A stretch of 64,000 nucleotides of DNA, taken from contig JANQSS010000099.1 in NCBI GenBank assembly GCA_028279185.1, positions 124,001 to 188,000 of the forward strand, given 5' to 3'. Source of the DNA: Saprospiraceae bacterium. GTDB lineage: Bacteria > Bacteroidota > Bacteroidia > Chitinophagales > Saprospiraceae. Below the pieces are notes generated by a model. That model was given only the letters and a program-made list of their open reading frames with translations. It was not told the DNA's origin and made no database searches. Below are positions 1 to 9,144 of this stretch, in pieces. Every line of letters starts with the position of its first letter. The stretch's first letter is position 1. The position numbers were made by a program, and so were the translations under genes.

Positions 1-645
1 GGTAGTTTAGGTATCGACCCGGTGACCGGGGCAAACGTCACACTAAACACAAATATGAACACTTACACTTTGGCCGAAACAGAGCCCGGAACATATGAAC
101 TACCAACTTCCTGGGACCCAGTGCTAGGCGCTGACTACACCCTACGCGTTGAAGCCGAAGGAGAATCATTTACCAGTGTGCACAAGCTACGACCCTGCCC
201 TGAGATAGAAAATCTCCGCCAGCAAATCGACGACGACGTTGATGAAGAAGATAGCACATTCATCTATCAAACCTTGTTTGATTTTCAAGAAATTCCAGGA
301 GAAGGTGACGCCTATTATGGCATCGATTATAAGAAAGGACATATTGCCGGAGATTCATTATTGAACGGAGGATTCACCAACGACGAATTTATAGATGGAC
401 AATATATCGAAGACGTTGAGCTCACTGAAGACGACCGCCTTTATCAAATCGGAGACACCGCTGTAGTCGAAATATACTCTATCGGTAATCAGACGCAAAA
501 GTTTTTGGTGGACATAGAGCTTGAAGTTTACAGAGGAGGTCCTTTTGACCCTCCACCTGCTAACGTTCGAACCAATATATCTGGAGGAGCAATTGGCTAT
601 TTTATTATCGCAGATGCACGTAGGGAAGAGATCGTGATACGCTAG
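1..645 (+). CDS. DUF4249-type lipoprotein, C-terminal part (5' partial)
   Basis: The reading frame is open from base 1, so the true start lies outside the window; the in-frame GTG at 22 is internal. About 214 residues are visible. The sequence has the layout of the C-terminal half of DUF4249 proteins: an immunoglobulin-like segment of beta strands, then a strand-rich domain ending in GGAIGYF shortly before the C terminus, a hallmark of that family. DUF4249 proteins are outer-membrane-associated lipoproteins of Bacteroidota, usually encoded next to a TonB-dependent receptor with a carboxypeptidase-like domain. If so, the receptor should lie just upstream of this window. The substrate is unknown. 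The family call is by recognition of the C-terminal motif only. Confidence 0.7.
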   Translation, partial: GSLGIDPVTGANVTLNTNMNTYTLAETEPGTYELPTSWDPVLGADYTLRVEAEGESFTSVHKLRPCPEIENLRQQIDDDVDEEDSTFIYQTLFDFQEIPGEGDAYYGIDYKKGHIAGDSLLNGGFTNDEFIDGQYIEDVELTEDDRLYQIGDTAVVEIYSIGNQTQKFLVDIELEVYRGGPFDPPPANVRTNISGGAIGYFIIADARREEIVIR

Positions 646-669
646 CATATAAATTTGGAACCTTTTGTG

Positions 670-687
670 GCCGTCAGGCATGACGGC
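670..687 (+). terminator. Hairpin after the DUF4249 gene, weak terminator candidate
   Basis: A perfect 7-bp stem (GCCGTCA/TGACGGC) with a GGCA tetraloop lies 25 bases after the stop codon. No run of T follows on either strand, so intrinsic termination is only a possibility. Confidence 0.3.
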
Positions 688-791
688 TTCATGAAACATT
701 TGCGTCATCGGCTTTATTGGAGGCGTATCAACGAAGCCGTGGTCGCATCGGATGACAAGTACAGCTCCTGATTTACACACAAATATTTAAA

Positions 792-1613
792 ATGAGGTTT
801 TTAATTATTCTGGCATTGTTTAGTCTTGCCATGCCCATGCGGGGACAGTTCGAAATTAGCGGCTACGTAGTCGATGCCAAATCCGACAAACCGTTGGCTT
901 TCGTGAACATTGGTATAATCAACAAAAACACAGGCACTGTATCTGATATAGCAGGCAGGTTTACCTTCATTGCAACCAGTTCGGATTTGCAAGACAGCAT
1001 CCGATTTTCGATGATAGGTTACACGGAGTATACGCTAGACATAAAATCGTATATGGCCCAACATGGGGCGGAATCACGTATTGCCTTACTTCCAATGACC
1101 GAACAGCTACCTTCAATTGTTATTAGTGGTAAAAGACTCCGCGAACAATTAATAGGTAGTACATCTAATTCAAAAATTTTCACTTGTGGATTCGCTTCCG
1201 ACAATTTGGGTAATGAAGTTGGTCAGTTAATAAAAATTAAGAACGAAAACAATATTTTAAAAAAAATACACATTCATATTGCTTCAGTCACTCATGATAC
1301 AATTCGATTTAGAATAAATTTATACGAATACGATAATGACCGTCCGGGAAGAAACCTATTAAATAATAATATAATTTTTTCAGTGGTGGATCCGAAGGAT
1401 GGGTGGATGACAATCGATGTTCAAAAATATAATATTGTGCTAGGTCGTCATACAATTGTTGCATTGGAATGGATAGAAGATTTTGGAGCCGGAGAAATCC
1501 GCTTTTCATATCGACCATTAGGTCCTCCGTTATTCTATCGAAAAGCGAGTCAAGGAAACTGGGAACGAGAAAAACGAGGGAGCATCAGTATGGCAGTCAC
1601 GGTTATTAATTGA
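792..1613 (+). CDS. Secreted protein with carboxypeptidase-like regulatory domain
   Basis: The 273-residue protein starts with a short signal peptide ending near residue 19 (RGQ). Residues about 20-100 form a carboxypeptidase-like regulatory (CarboxypepD_reg-like) beta-sandwich: ISGYVVDAKSDKPLAFVNI followed by the typical GTVSDIAGRF turn and an FSMIGY strand. In Bacteroidota this domain is common at the N terminus of TonB-dependent receptors and of small secreted proteins. There is no receptor plug or barrel here, so this is a stand-alone form. The C-terminal 150 residues are strand-rich and not recognised. Base composition in 1200-1480 is noticeably AT-rich compared with the first third. Function unknown; an envelope role is likely. 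Confidence 0.75.
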   Translation: MRFLIILALFSLAMPMRGQFEISGYVVDAKSDKPLAFVNIGIINKNTGTVSDIAGRFTFIATSSDLQDSIRFSMIGYTEYTLDIKSYMAQHGAESRIALLPMTEQLPSIVISGKRLREQLIGSTSNSKIFTCGFASDNLGNEVGQLIKIKNENNILKKIHIHIASVTHDTIRFRINLYEYDNDRPGRNLLNNNIIFSVVDPKDGWMTIDVQKYNIVLGRHTIVALEWIEDFGAGEIRFSYRPLGPPLFYRKASQGNWEREKRGSISMAVTVIN

Positions 1614-1698
1614 ATCAAACACGTTTAAGCTATCTTTTCCCAGAACAATACTTTGGATTTCTGCCCTTCTGTTCCTTATTCCGTGCTCATTACTGCAT

Positions 1699-2286
1699 TC
1701 AATTTCCGCTTTTTCGCTTACAGAAAATACGCCATGTGGGATACGCAAAGGTTTCATCCTTAGTCGTCCACTCGCCGACCCAGTGAAAACCTTTGTCCGA
1801 CATATCAGAAAAGGTAAGCCTATACCACCCTTCCATACCATTTGGTGCCTTTTGATCCCGATATAGGACGATATTTCCGTCTTCATTTTTATTTCCTTCC
1901 CAGGTCGATAACGTCGTAGTTGGAGTGGCAGAGGAATAATAATGAACATACCACTTTGAGCTATCAGCTATGAATTGTCGAATACTACCTGAGTGCTTTC
2001 CATCGGATTTAAGTGTCTCATCCTGCACAGCCATTCCATCCATTATGTATTTGAAAGTCCATGTCATATCAACACTGTCCGCCCAAGTGTCTTTATCCAA
2101 TCGAGTTATAGATTTACAAGTGCAAGTGCCAATCAACTCACTGAAGTCTTTAATCTGTTCCGGTGCATTGGGGTGAGGTTGACCAAAAGGATTCTTTTCC
2201 GATGGCTCATTTAAATACTGTATACCCTGCGCCCGGATTAGCTGAAAGCAAAAAAGAAGTCCCATCAGAATAATCAGTCGTTTCAT
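1699..2286 (-). CDS. Secreted DUF1579-like protein
   Basis: The 195-residue product has a clear signal peptide (MKRLIILMGLLFCFQLIRAQ) cleaved near residue 20. The mature part has alternating strands with several Trp-containing motifs (DMTWTFKYIMDGMAVQDE, STWEGNKNEDGNI, FHWVGEWT), resembling lipocalin-like DUF1579-type proteins that score a sample against a reference state. The gene is convergent with the preceding plus-strand gene and ends 85 bases from it. Substrate and role are unknown. The DUF1579 resemblance is by motif impression, not by search. Confidence 0.6.
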   Translation of the reverse strand: MKRLIILMGLLFCFQLIRAQGIQYLNEPSEKNPFGQPHPNAPEQIKDFSELIGTCTCKSITRLDKDTWADSVDMTWTFKYIMDGMAVQDETLKSDGKHSGSIRQFIADSSKWYVHYYSSATPTTTLSTWEGNKNEDGNIVLYRDQKAPNGMEGWYRLTFSDMSDKGFHWVGEWTTKDETFAYPTWRIFCKRKSGN

Positions 2287-2376
2287 CCCAGGTATGATTT
2301 TAATTTTACAAAATCAAAACGAATTGAATATGCCTATTGTGCATGTCAATGAAGTTCAAAAAGAACGTCAAGCCAA

Positions 2377-4470
2377 TTAACTACCCTCCTTTTGAGAAAG
2401 TAAAATTGCACTAATACTTTTTTGATCCAGTCGCTGGCAATGATTGGCAGCAGCATCTATCGCAAATAATATTTTGTCAAACTGACCATTCTCAAACATA
2501 CGCCGCGTCCCTTTTTGGAATGTTCCTTCTTTAACTATAGCTGCTAACAATTCATCACGTGACGCAATATTAGGAAGTGGAATGAAGCTTTGAAGAGTCA
2601 ATTTGTCAATTTTGGCATTTAGTTCATCAATGCTCTTATTTACATCGTCAGCGAAGAACGATACGTGCGCTTCCGTTACATCACTTCGATTTTGCAATTC
2701 TTCGAGCTTTCCGTATATAAAATTTTTGGTCGACATGATAGTCTTAAAAAAATCAGTAATTTCTCGATGTTGCTCTAATCGCTTGAGGAGTTCTTCGCTT
2801 CTACCATTTTTCTTTGCTAACTTTAATTGATAAAAACAAAAATCTGCATCCCACCCTTCAAATGACTCCTGAAATAACTTTTCCCGTTTTTGCATGATGG
2901 CCATATATGCTTGTTGCATCTGCTTAGGCCTATACTCCTGGCCATCCAATTCGATAGACTTTAGCTTCGATGTCCCTTGAGCTATTTGCGAAACGATATT
3001 GGCCTTTTCGTTCAGGTCATTAATAGGTTTCATGAGTATCTTCAAGTCCGATTTCAATTTTGCTAAATCTCCATTAGTGGGTTCAAGTCCATGTGAAACG
3101 GCCCGCTGCAAGTCATCTTTTGGTGGAATGGACAAAAAGCGGTCGTGAAACGTGTTTTCATATTCTTCTAATATCTCTGCACCTTCTGTTTCTGCCCTGA
3201 CAAACTCCTCAAATGTCGAACTGGATACATAGTCATCCGGATTTTTATTCAAATACGTTTTATAAATCAACGCGGACATGCGTTGCTGTAATATTTCATC
3301 CGCGTTGAATAATATCCAAGGAGATCGTTCATCCTCGACACAATGAATAAATGGAATTTTTGCGTTTTCTTCTCTCAAATTGTTGGGTGGATGGCTAGCG
3401 TACATTCCGACCTTAGCCTGAGCATTTGTTGAAAAATACCGTCTTCCTCCTCGTATATCTTCAGGCAGTCTATTCTTTAATTCGCGTTGCTCTGCCGAAT
3501 TACGATATAGGGCATGATCATATGCCTTGTAAATATTCTTTGTGTACACTGATTTTTGGCCGGCGACGTAAGCATGGTTTATTGTATTATTCCAATGTGT
3601 AAATCCATTGTCTAATTTCCAAAGGGCAGAAATAATACCTTCGCTTCCTGTAATACTAACAGCCACCTTATCGGCATTAAATTCCATTTCTCTCGACAAA
3701 GAGGCATACATAATATTTAAAAATTGATAAAACAAATTCAGCAGCTGCCGAATCACCCAGACTACAGGAGTAATGAGCCATGCCGCAAAAGATATCCGAA
3801 TATCTGATCCTCGCCACTGTGCCAGCATTTCATCCCATTTGTCCCGCTGAAATATCATATCATGAATTATAGTATTTGCCGACATAATGTAACTACCGAT
3901 CTTCATGCTTCGTTGAGCAAAGTGACCAAATTCATGCGCGATTACTGCTTTAAATTCAGATAAATTTAAACAACTGACGAGTCCTAATCCTATTGTTAAT
4001 TCCTTTCGAACAGGCAAAAACAAACTAAGCCAGGAATTACTATAAGCGACATATGCGTTAACGTCCGGGTCGACGTAAATAGCTTTTGGTCTTGGTGCTC
4101 CTGTCTCAGCACAAATCCTATCCACGAATGCGAATAAATTTTCGTGATCTCCTTTAACCAGTTTAATACGGTTCTCGGGTTTGTGATTTTTTAATTTTAA
4201 AATAAACTTTAACGTGAAAACAAAAAGCATAGCCGACCCCGCTATAGCACCGATTTTTCCAAGGATCGTTAGTTTATTCACATTTTCAATTGGATACACA
4301 ATTGCATAATATGTTAAAAATGCTAATCCTACAACAAGCGCTAAATAAAGAACAAAAAAAACAATGATCGCCAAAATAGCGAATATAGCTTTCCACTGGT
4401 AAGAAGTTGGTAGTTTAGTCAGTCCTGGATCAACCGACTTTGGGCTCGCTGGATAAAACGAAAGTGACAT
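2377..4470 (-). CDS. M48 family membrane metallopeptidase with long C-terminal extension
   Basis: The 697-residue product has two N-terminal membrane segments (about residues 28-55 and 68-92). The zinc-binding helix HEFGH is at residues 179-183 and a third ligand region (SREMEFNADKVAV) follows after a further hydrophobic stretch near 235-265. This is the HtpX/Ste24-like M48 arrangement, which degrades or processes membrane proteins at the cytoplasmic membrane. The enzyme core takes only about half the length. Residues from about 400 on are charged and helical, without motifs I recognise, so the protein is roughly twice the size of HtpX. It stands alone, with a 153-base divergent intergenic region to the methylase gene. 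Confidence 0.85.
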   Translation of the reverse strand: MSLSFYPASPKSVDPGLTKLPTSYQWKAIFAILAIIVFFVLYLALVVGLAFLTYYAIVYPIENVNKLTILGKIGAIAGSAMLFVFTLKFILKLKNHKPENRIKLVKGDHENLFAFVDRICAETGAPRPKAIYVDPDVNAYVAYSNSWLSLFLPVRKELTIGLGLVSCLNLSEFKAVIAHEFGHFAQRSMKIGSYIMSANTIIHDMIFQRDKWDEMLAQWRGSDIRISFAAWLITPVVWVIRQLLNLFYQFLNIMYASLSREMEFNADKVAVSITGSEGIISALWKLDNGFTHWNNTINHAYVAGQKSVYTKNIYKAYDHALYRNSAEQRELKNRLPEDIRGGRRYFSTNAQAKVGMYASHPPNNLREENAKIPFIHCVEDERSPWILFNADEILQQRMSALIYKTYLNKNPDDYVSSSTFEEFVRAETEGAEILEEYENTFHDRFLSIPPKDDLQRAVSHGLEPTNGDLAKLKSDLKILMKPINDLNEKANIVSQIAQGTSKLKSIELDGQEYRPKQMQQAYMAIMQKREKLFQESFEGWDADFCFYQLKLAKKNGRSEELLKRLEQHREITDFFKTIMSTKNFIYGKLEELQNRSDVTEAHVSFFADDVNKSIDELNAKIDKLTLQSFIPLPNIASRDELLAAIVKEGTFQKGTRRMFENGQFDKILFAIDAAANHCQRLDQKSISAILLSQKEGS

Positions 4471-4623
4471 AGTTCGTGTTTCTGAATGTAAAATAAAGGA
4501 TTAAATATAATATCGATAATCGAATATTTCAACAAGTAGATTTAGCCTGGTCCGAAGGTAATGGACTGAGGTTTGCCATGTTCACCTGCCTATTTCACTA
4601 CTTACGTTATATTTATCAATTGA

Positions 4624-5349
4624 ATGAAGAAGAATGTTGGAAATAGTAATGGCGTCATTCATTTAATACCCATGCCCATTGCGGCATCCGAGAAATGGCA
4701 GTTTTCCGATACCATTTTCTCAGCACTAATGACGTGCCATGTTCTTGTGTGCGAGCGAATTCGAACCGTACGCAGACAAATCAGAAAGTTTTTTACTGAA
4801 GAGCAGTTTGACCGTCTCCTATTTCTTGAAATGGATAAACATGCAGGAGCGGATTACATTCGCCAGGCCTCGAAATACCTTCAGGACGGTCTGAATGTCG
4901 GTGTTTTGTCCGAAGCGGGAATGCCATGTATTGCCGACCCCGGTTATCAATTAGTTGATGCCGCACATCGTCTGAATGTTCAGGTTATTCCCCATGTCGG
5001 ACCATCGTCGTTTTTTCTAGCACTGATGGCATCCGGTCTTTCCGGCCAGTCTTTCTGTTTTCATGGCTACTTACCAAGAGATAAAAATGAACTGGAAAGA
5101 TCGCTACGCCAATTGACACAATCCGTTGTAAAGAACGGAGGCAGTCAATTGTTTATGGAAACTCCTTATCGTAACCAAAAACTGTTCGACGCCATCATGC
5201 GTTATGTTTCAAAGGACACAAAACTAAATGTTTCGATCGATATTAGTGGACCGAATGAATTCATTCAAACAAGGACTGTTCAGGACTGGAAAAAAGTAAC
5301 TTTTAAATTTAACGAAAAAAAACCAGCGGTTTTTATTTTGGGTCGATGA
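4624..5349 (+). CDS. SAM-dependent methyltransferase of the tetrapyrrole methylase/RsmI-like family
   Basis: The 241-residue protein has the signature of the tetrapyrrole (corrin/porphyrin) methylase fold. [20 protein letters not shown] near residue 98 corresponds to the SDAGTPGISDPG motif of RsmI, and [20 protein letters not shown] is the second SAM-binding loop. RsmI 2'-O-methylates C1402 of 16S rRNA. Bacteroidota commonly carry a divergent RsmI paralogue of this size whose target is not established, so I do not assign rsmI. nadA follows after 25 bases on the same strand, so the two may be co-transcribed. Confidence 0.8.
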   Translation: MKKNVGNSNGVIHLIPMPIAASEKWQFSDTIFSALMTCHVLVCERIRTVRRQIRKFFTEEQFDRLLFLEMDKHAGADYIRQASKYLQDGLNVGVLSEAGMPCIADPGYQLVDAAHRLNVQVIPHVGPSSFFLALMASGLSGQSFCFHGYLPRDKNELERSLRQLTQSVVKNGGSQLFMETPYRNQKLFDAIMRYVSKDTKLNVSIDISGPNEFIQTRTVQDWKKVTFKFNEKKPAVFILGR

Positions 5350-5374
5350 CAATACTAAAAAAAATAGACGAATT

Positions 5375-6379
5375 ATGGCAACAACATCTTCAGCTCAGCA
5401 AACACTCGACACATTCGGATTTCTAAATATCGAAGTGGACCCGACACTCGATCTTGTAGAAGAAATCAGTAGATTAAAGAAGGAAAAGAACGCCATTATT
5501 TTGGCCCATTATTATCAAGAATCGGAAATTCAGGATATTGCTGATTATATTGGTGATAGTCTAGGTCTATCTCAAAAGGCAGCTTCGACTGACGCAGATA
5601 TTATAGTTTTTGCTGGCGTACATTTCATGGCAGAGACGGCAAAGATGTTGAGCCCCCACAAAAAAGTTCTTTTACCGGATTTAAAAGCAGGGTGTAGCTT
5701 AGCCGACTCATGTCCGCCCCATATATTTTCGAAATTTAAGGATAAATACCCCAACGCCGTTGTTGTTTCTTATATCAATTGTACAGCTGAATTAAAAACC
5801 CTAACAGACATCTGTTGCACATCGTCAAATGCAGTTCAGGTAATTGAAAGTATCCCAAAAGAAAAACAGATAATATTTGCTCCCGATCGTAATTTAGGCG
5901 CCTATTTAGAAAAAAAGACAGGCCGTGATTTAATTATATGGAATGGTACGTGCATGGTACATGAAATATTTTCACATGAAAAAATCACAAAGCTGCAAAT
6001 GCGTCATCCAGACGCAAAATTTATAGCTCACCCCGAATGTGAAGCACACCTTCTTGAAAAAGCGGACTATATCGGTTCGACCAGCGGATTATTGAAATAC
6101 ACGCAAGAGAATCCTGCGACCGAGTTTATCGTAGCAACAGAATCCGGAATTATACATCAAATGGAATTGGCCTCTCCTCAAAAGACCTTCATCCCAGCTC
6201 CACCAAATAACACTTGTGCCTGCAATGAATGCCCACACATGAAGCGTAATACAATGGAAAAATTATTTGTATGTATGCAATACGAATTACCGGAAATTAC
6301 GTTGCCGGACTGGGTAATAAAAAAAGGTGTTGCCAGCATCGATAGAATGCTTGAGATTTCTGCCAGAGCCGGGTTGTAA
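5375..6379 (+). CDS. nadA: Quinolinate synthase
   Basis: NadA condenses iminoaspartate with dihydroxyacetone phosphate to quinolinate, the first committed pyridine intermediate of de novo NAD synthesis. The 334-residue protein carries the family motifs in order: [33 protein letters not shown], the cysteine motif [34 protein letters not shown] and the C-terminal [17 protein letters not shown]. The conserved cysteines bind the [4Fe-4S] cluster. The length matches the longer family members. It follows the methylase gene by 25 bases. nadB and nadC are not visible in the window. Confidence 0.96.
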   Translation: MATTSSAQQTLDTFGFLNIEVDPTLDLVEEISRLKKEKNAIILAHYYQESEIQDIADYIGDSLGLSQKAASTDADIIVFAGVHFMAETAKMLSPHKKVLLPDLKAGCSLADSCPPHIFSKFKDKYPNAVVVSYINCTAELKTLTDICCTSSNAVQVIESIPKEKQIIFAPDRNLGAYLEKKTGRDLIIWNGTCMVHEIFSHEKITKLQMRHPDAKFIAHPECEAHLLEKADYIGSTSGLLKYTQENPATEFIVATESGIIHQMELASPQKTFIPAPPNNTCACNECPHMKRNTMEKLFVCMQYELPEITLPDWVIKKGVASIDRMLEISARAGL

Positions 6380-6826
6380 TGGCGTGCCCATCTTTCTTGT
6401 CAAGGTCTCATTGATTTCAGTTTGCCAGCTCTACTTCTAACGCACTTAAAAATTCGTCTCGTCAGTCTGTACAAATCGGTCCTCCTGCCTAACCTTGTAA
6501 TGCCAAACATTGAAGGAACTATGTTAAATCTAAATTGATGGAGCATCAGATTTCATCACCCCATCAAAACTCGACTTGTATGTCAACATTCCAAAATTTA
6601 AGTAGGTATACAGATTCTAGTGCTTGTACTTTTCAAAAATTGGTTCGCATAACGCTCAGATGACTGTGCACCTTAGGCTCCGGGCATCTATTCAGATGCC
6701 AGAACCTAAGTGAAACAACGTGTTTCCTGCCCGGGCCATAAGCCTTTCAAGACCTTCGGAACTTTTTCAAGACCCAATTCCTTATCTTTACAGGCTTTTT
6801 GCGCATTATCGCATAATTTTTCAATC
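6380..6826. other. 447-base intergenic region upstream of adk
   Basis: No coding frame with family features is visible. The annotated adk start at 6827 leaves the preceding in-frame codons from 6710 untranslated, because adenylate kinases start directly with the MxxIILFGPPGSGKGT strand. The region holds one strong inverted repeat at 6672-6710 and otherwise nothing I can identify. The adk promoter presumably lies here. Confidence 0.5.
6672..6710 (+). repeat. Imperfect inverted repeat in the adk leader region
   Basis: Two stem segments, CTTAGG/CCTAAG and GGCATCT/AGATGCC, are separated by a small internal loop and closed by an ATTC loop. No T tract follows on the plus strand, so a terminator for nadA is unlikely. 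A leader-RNA structure or a protein-binding dyad is possible. Confidence 0.45.
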
Positions 6827-7432
6827 ATGATAAACATCATTCTATTCGGCCCTCCGGGGTCTGGTAAAGGAACGCAAGCTCAGATACTTGTTGACAAGTA
6901 TGGGCTCGAACATATAAGCACAGGCGATCTCTTTCGCTACAATCTGAAGCACAACACGGACTTGGGCAAAGAAGCGCGCACGTATATTGACAAAGGTGAA
7001 CTTGTCCCTGATAACGTCACGATTAACATGCTCAAGCAGCGGGTTGAAGAATCTCCTGAGGCTGAGGGATTCATATTCGATGGATTTCCGCGTACTATAG
7101 CCCAAGCCGAAGCGCTCATGAAATTGATGGAAGTGGAAAATACTCAGATAAACGCGTTGATCAAATTGGAGGTCAGTCGTGAAGCCATCGTGGAACGTCT
7201 GCTCGAACGAGGTAAAACAAGCGGTCGATCCGATGATCAAAACGAAACCACGATAAGCAAACGTATAGATGTCTATCTAGATGAGACTTCGCCAGTGTTC
7301 GACTACTACCAAAACCTTGACAAGAGTTATGGTGTCAATGGCCTCGGTACGATCGAGGAAATAGCGAATAGGTTACACGCTGTTATAGATCACCTTTATG
7401 CTATTCAAAGGGAGACAATAGAAAAAGGATAG
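6827..7432 (+). CDS. adk: Adenylate kinase
   Basis: Adk interconverts ATP + AMP and 2 ADP. The 201-residue protein starts with the P-loop strand MINIILFGPPGSGKGTQAQ (Walker A at residues 7-15). It continues with STGDLFR (AMP binding), GFIFDGFPRTIAQAEAL, and the LID arginines in ERLLERGKTSGRSDDQ. The LID is the short form without a zinc site. The upstream in-frame extension to 6710 was rejected because it is not family-like and would bury the P-loop strand. obg starts 12 bases after the stop, so the two are probably one operon. Confidence 0.95.
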   Translation: MINIILFGPPGSGKGTQAQILVDKYGLEHISTGDLFRYNLKHNTDLGKEARTYIDKGELVPDNVTINMLKQRVEESPEAEGFIFDGFPRTIAQAEALMKLMEVENTQINALIKLEVSREAIVERLLERGKTSGRSDDQNETTISKRIDVYLDETSPVFDYYQNLDKSYGVNGLGTIEEIANRLHAVIDHLYAIQRETIEKG

Positions 7433-7444
7433 CTGCCATCGTCT

Positions 7445-8446
7445 ATGAGCTCATCTAATTTCATAGATTATGTAAAAATTTGCAGTAGGTCCGGCAGAGG
7501 TGGCGGTGGATCTACACATCTGCGAAGAGACCGACTGACCCCAAAAGGCGGACCTGATGGAGGAGATGGTGGAAGAGGTGGACACGTCATCGTCAGGGGA
7601 AATGCCCAATATTGGACGCTTCTTCATCTCAAGTATAAAAAACATGTAATTGCAGGCCATGGAGAGCATGGATCCGGAAGCAGAAGCTCAGGTGCTAGTG
7701 GAGAAGACGTCGTTCTGGATGTACCATTGGGAACCGTCATACGGGATGTCGCAACACAGAGCATACAAGGCGAAATAACCGAAGATGGGCAAGAATTGAT
7801 AATTACAGCCGGTGGCCGAGGTGGTCAAGGAAATTTTCACTTCAAGTCGGCAACCAATCAGACACCACGTTATGCGCAGCCCGGGGAGGAAGGACGGGAA
7901 GAGTGGAAGATTCTCGAACTAAAAATTTTGGCTGATGTAGGTCTTGTCGGTTTTCCTAATGCTGGTAAATCCACCTTATTGGCCGCCGTGTCCGCAGCTA
8001 AACCCAAAATTGCCAATTATGCCTTCACCACATTGACACCAAATTTGGGAATTGTCGGATACCGTGATCACAAGAGTTTTGTAATGGCTGACATACCTGG
8101 AATTATCGAAGGTGCTCACAAAGGAAAGGGGCTTGGACATCAGTTTTTACGTCACATTGAGCGAAATAGCGTATTACTATTTGTAATTCCTGCGGATAGT
8201 GACGATCATTTGGCTACATATCGTATTTTACTAGCTGAGCTAGAGGCCTACGATAAAGCCATGTTGGATAAACCGCGAATAATTGGATTTAGTAAAGCAG
8301 ATTTAGTTGACGAGGAATTGAAAAAATTAATTTCTTCTGAACTACCTGACGATTTTGATCATCTGTATTTTTCTGCGATAACGGGTGAAGGAATCAGAGC
8401 GTTAAAAGATAATTTATGGGCCGCCCTCAACTTAGAAATAAATTGA
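7445..8446 (+). CDS. obg: GTPase Obg
   Basis: Obg (CgtA) is an essential GTPase that binds the 50S ribosomal subunit and links ribosome maturation to growth control. The 333-residue protein has the glycine-rich Obg fold (residues about 5-160, with [14 protein letters not shown] and [13 protein letters not shown]). The G domain follows: G1 GFPNAGKST at 169, G3 [17 protein letters not shown]4-like FSKADL and G5 FSAITGEG. The C-terminal OCT domain of longer homologues is absent, as is common in Bacteroidota. It sits 12 bases after adk. Confidence 0.96.
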   Translation: MSSSNFIDYVKICSRSGRGGGGSTHLRRDRLTPKGGPDGGDGGRGGHVIVRGNAQYWTLLHLKYKKHVIAGHGEHGSGSRSSGASGEDVVLDVPLGTVIRDVATQSIQGEITEDGQELIITAGGRGGQGNFHFKSATNQTPRYAQPGEEGREEWKILELKILADVGLVGFPNAGKSTLLAAVSAAKPKIANYAFTTLTPNLGIVGYRDHKSFVMADIPGIIEGAHKGKGLGHQFLRHIERNSVLLFVIPADSDDHLATYRILLAELEAYDKAMLDKPRIIGFSKADLVDEELKKLISSELPDDFDHLYFSAITGEGIRALKDNLWAALNLEIN

Positions 8447-8538
8447 GAAAAAAACTTTAAGGCCGTCGGCCATTCATTATAAAAAACACTTTCATCGACC
8501 AACTCAATAGATATAAAATAGTTACAATAGCAGTTTTT

Positions 8539-9012
8539 ATGGCTCTGCATGTAATGTGCTCGCATTCGAACTATGCCCAATCTCAAGCCAACGGAATCGA
8601 TGAAAAGCTATCGAAGGTGTTTGTAATTGGCGACTACCAGGAAGCATACGAAGATTGTTTTACCATATATCCCGATATATTAATTACAGTATGTGACAAT
8701 AACATCGATACGGCTCATCAGCGATGGAACGTCTACATAAAAGAGATGGAGGCCTATAGCAAAGAAATAGACTTTGACCTTGAAGGTATCGTCATGTGGA
8801 TACACTTCTTTTGGAACCCGAACGGCAAGGTTCAACATGTGGCCTACCACCTTCAGCCACAATCCCGATTTGTCAAGGACGATATGATACAGGCGTTTTT
8901 GCGTTCGTTCATTAAAAATCACAACATAGATATTGAGGCGACAAGAGGCTTCAACCATTACGGCAGTGTTGCCTTTCCACTGTATTACGAATTCAATTCT
9001 CCGAGGAGGTGA
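8539..9012 (+). CDS. Small secreted protein of unknown function
   Basis: The frame from the first ATG (8539) gives 157 residues beginning MALHVMCSHSNYAQSQ, which ends in a plausible signal-peptidase site (YAQS) but has a very short hydrophobic stretch. The same frame is open back to a TAA at 8458-8460, and the upstream codons encode a basic-plus-hydrophobic segment (NRYKIVTIAVF) that would complete a normal signal peptide. No ATG, GTG or TTG occurs in that extension, so a rare start (for example ATT 8476 or ATA 8518) would be required. The mature part (about 140 residues, YxEAYEDCFTIYPD, FFWNPNGKVQHVAYHLQPQ) is not recognised. Confidence 0.65.
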   Translation: MALHVMCSHSNYAQSQANGIDEKLSKVFVIGDYQEAYEDCFTIYPDILITVCDNNIDTAHQRWNVYIKEMEAYSKEIDFDLEGIVMWIHFFWNPNGKVQHVAYHLQPQSRFVKDDMIQAFLRSFIKNHNIDIEATRGFNHYGSVAFPLYYEFNSPRR

Positions 9013-9144
9013 CCAGCCCTGCTCGGCAAGAAGACATTTGCACTTTGAATACCTTACAATCAACTACTTACACTTCAATCAATAATTTGATGTGTATTTC
9101 TATCTTCGCATGTACACAAATACTTTTGGACAGACAATAAGCAT

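Noticed and set aside
358-780. Minus-strand open frame of 140 codons under the DUF4249 gene
   Set aside because: It overlaps a convincing plus-strand coding region and shows no family features or signal peptide of its own.
6710-6826. Upstream extension of the adk frame from an ATG at 6710
   Set aside because: The added residues are not adenylate-kinase-like, and the P-loop strand belongs at the N terminus, so the start was set at 6827.
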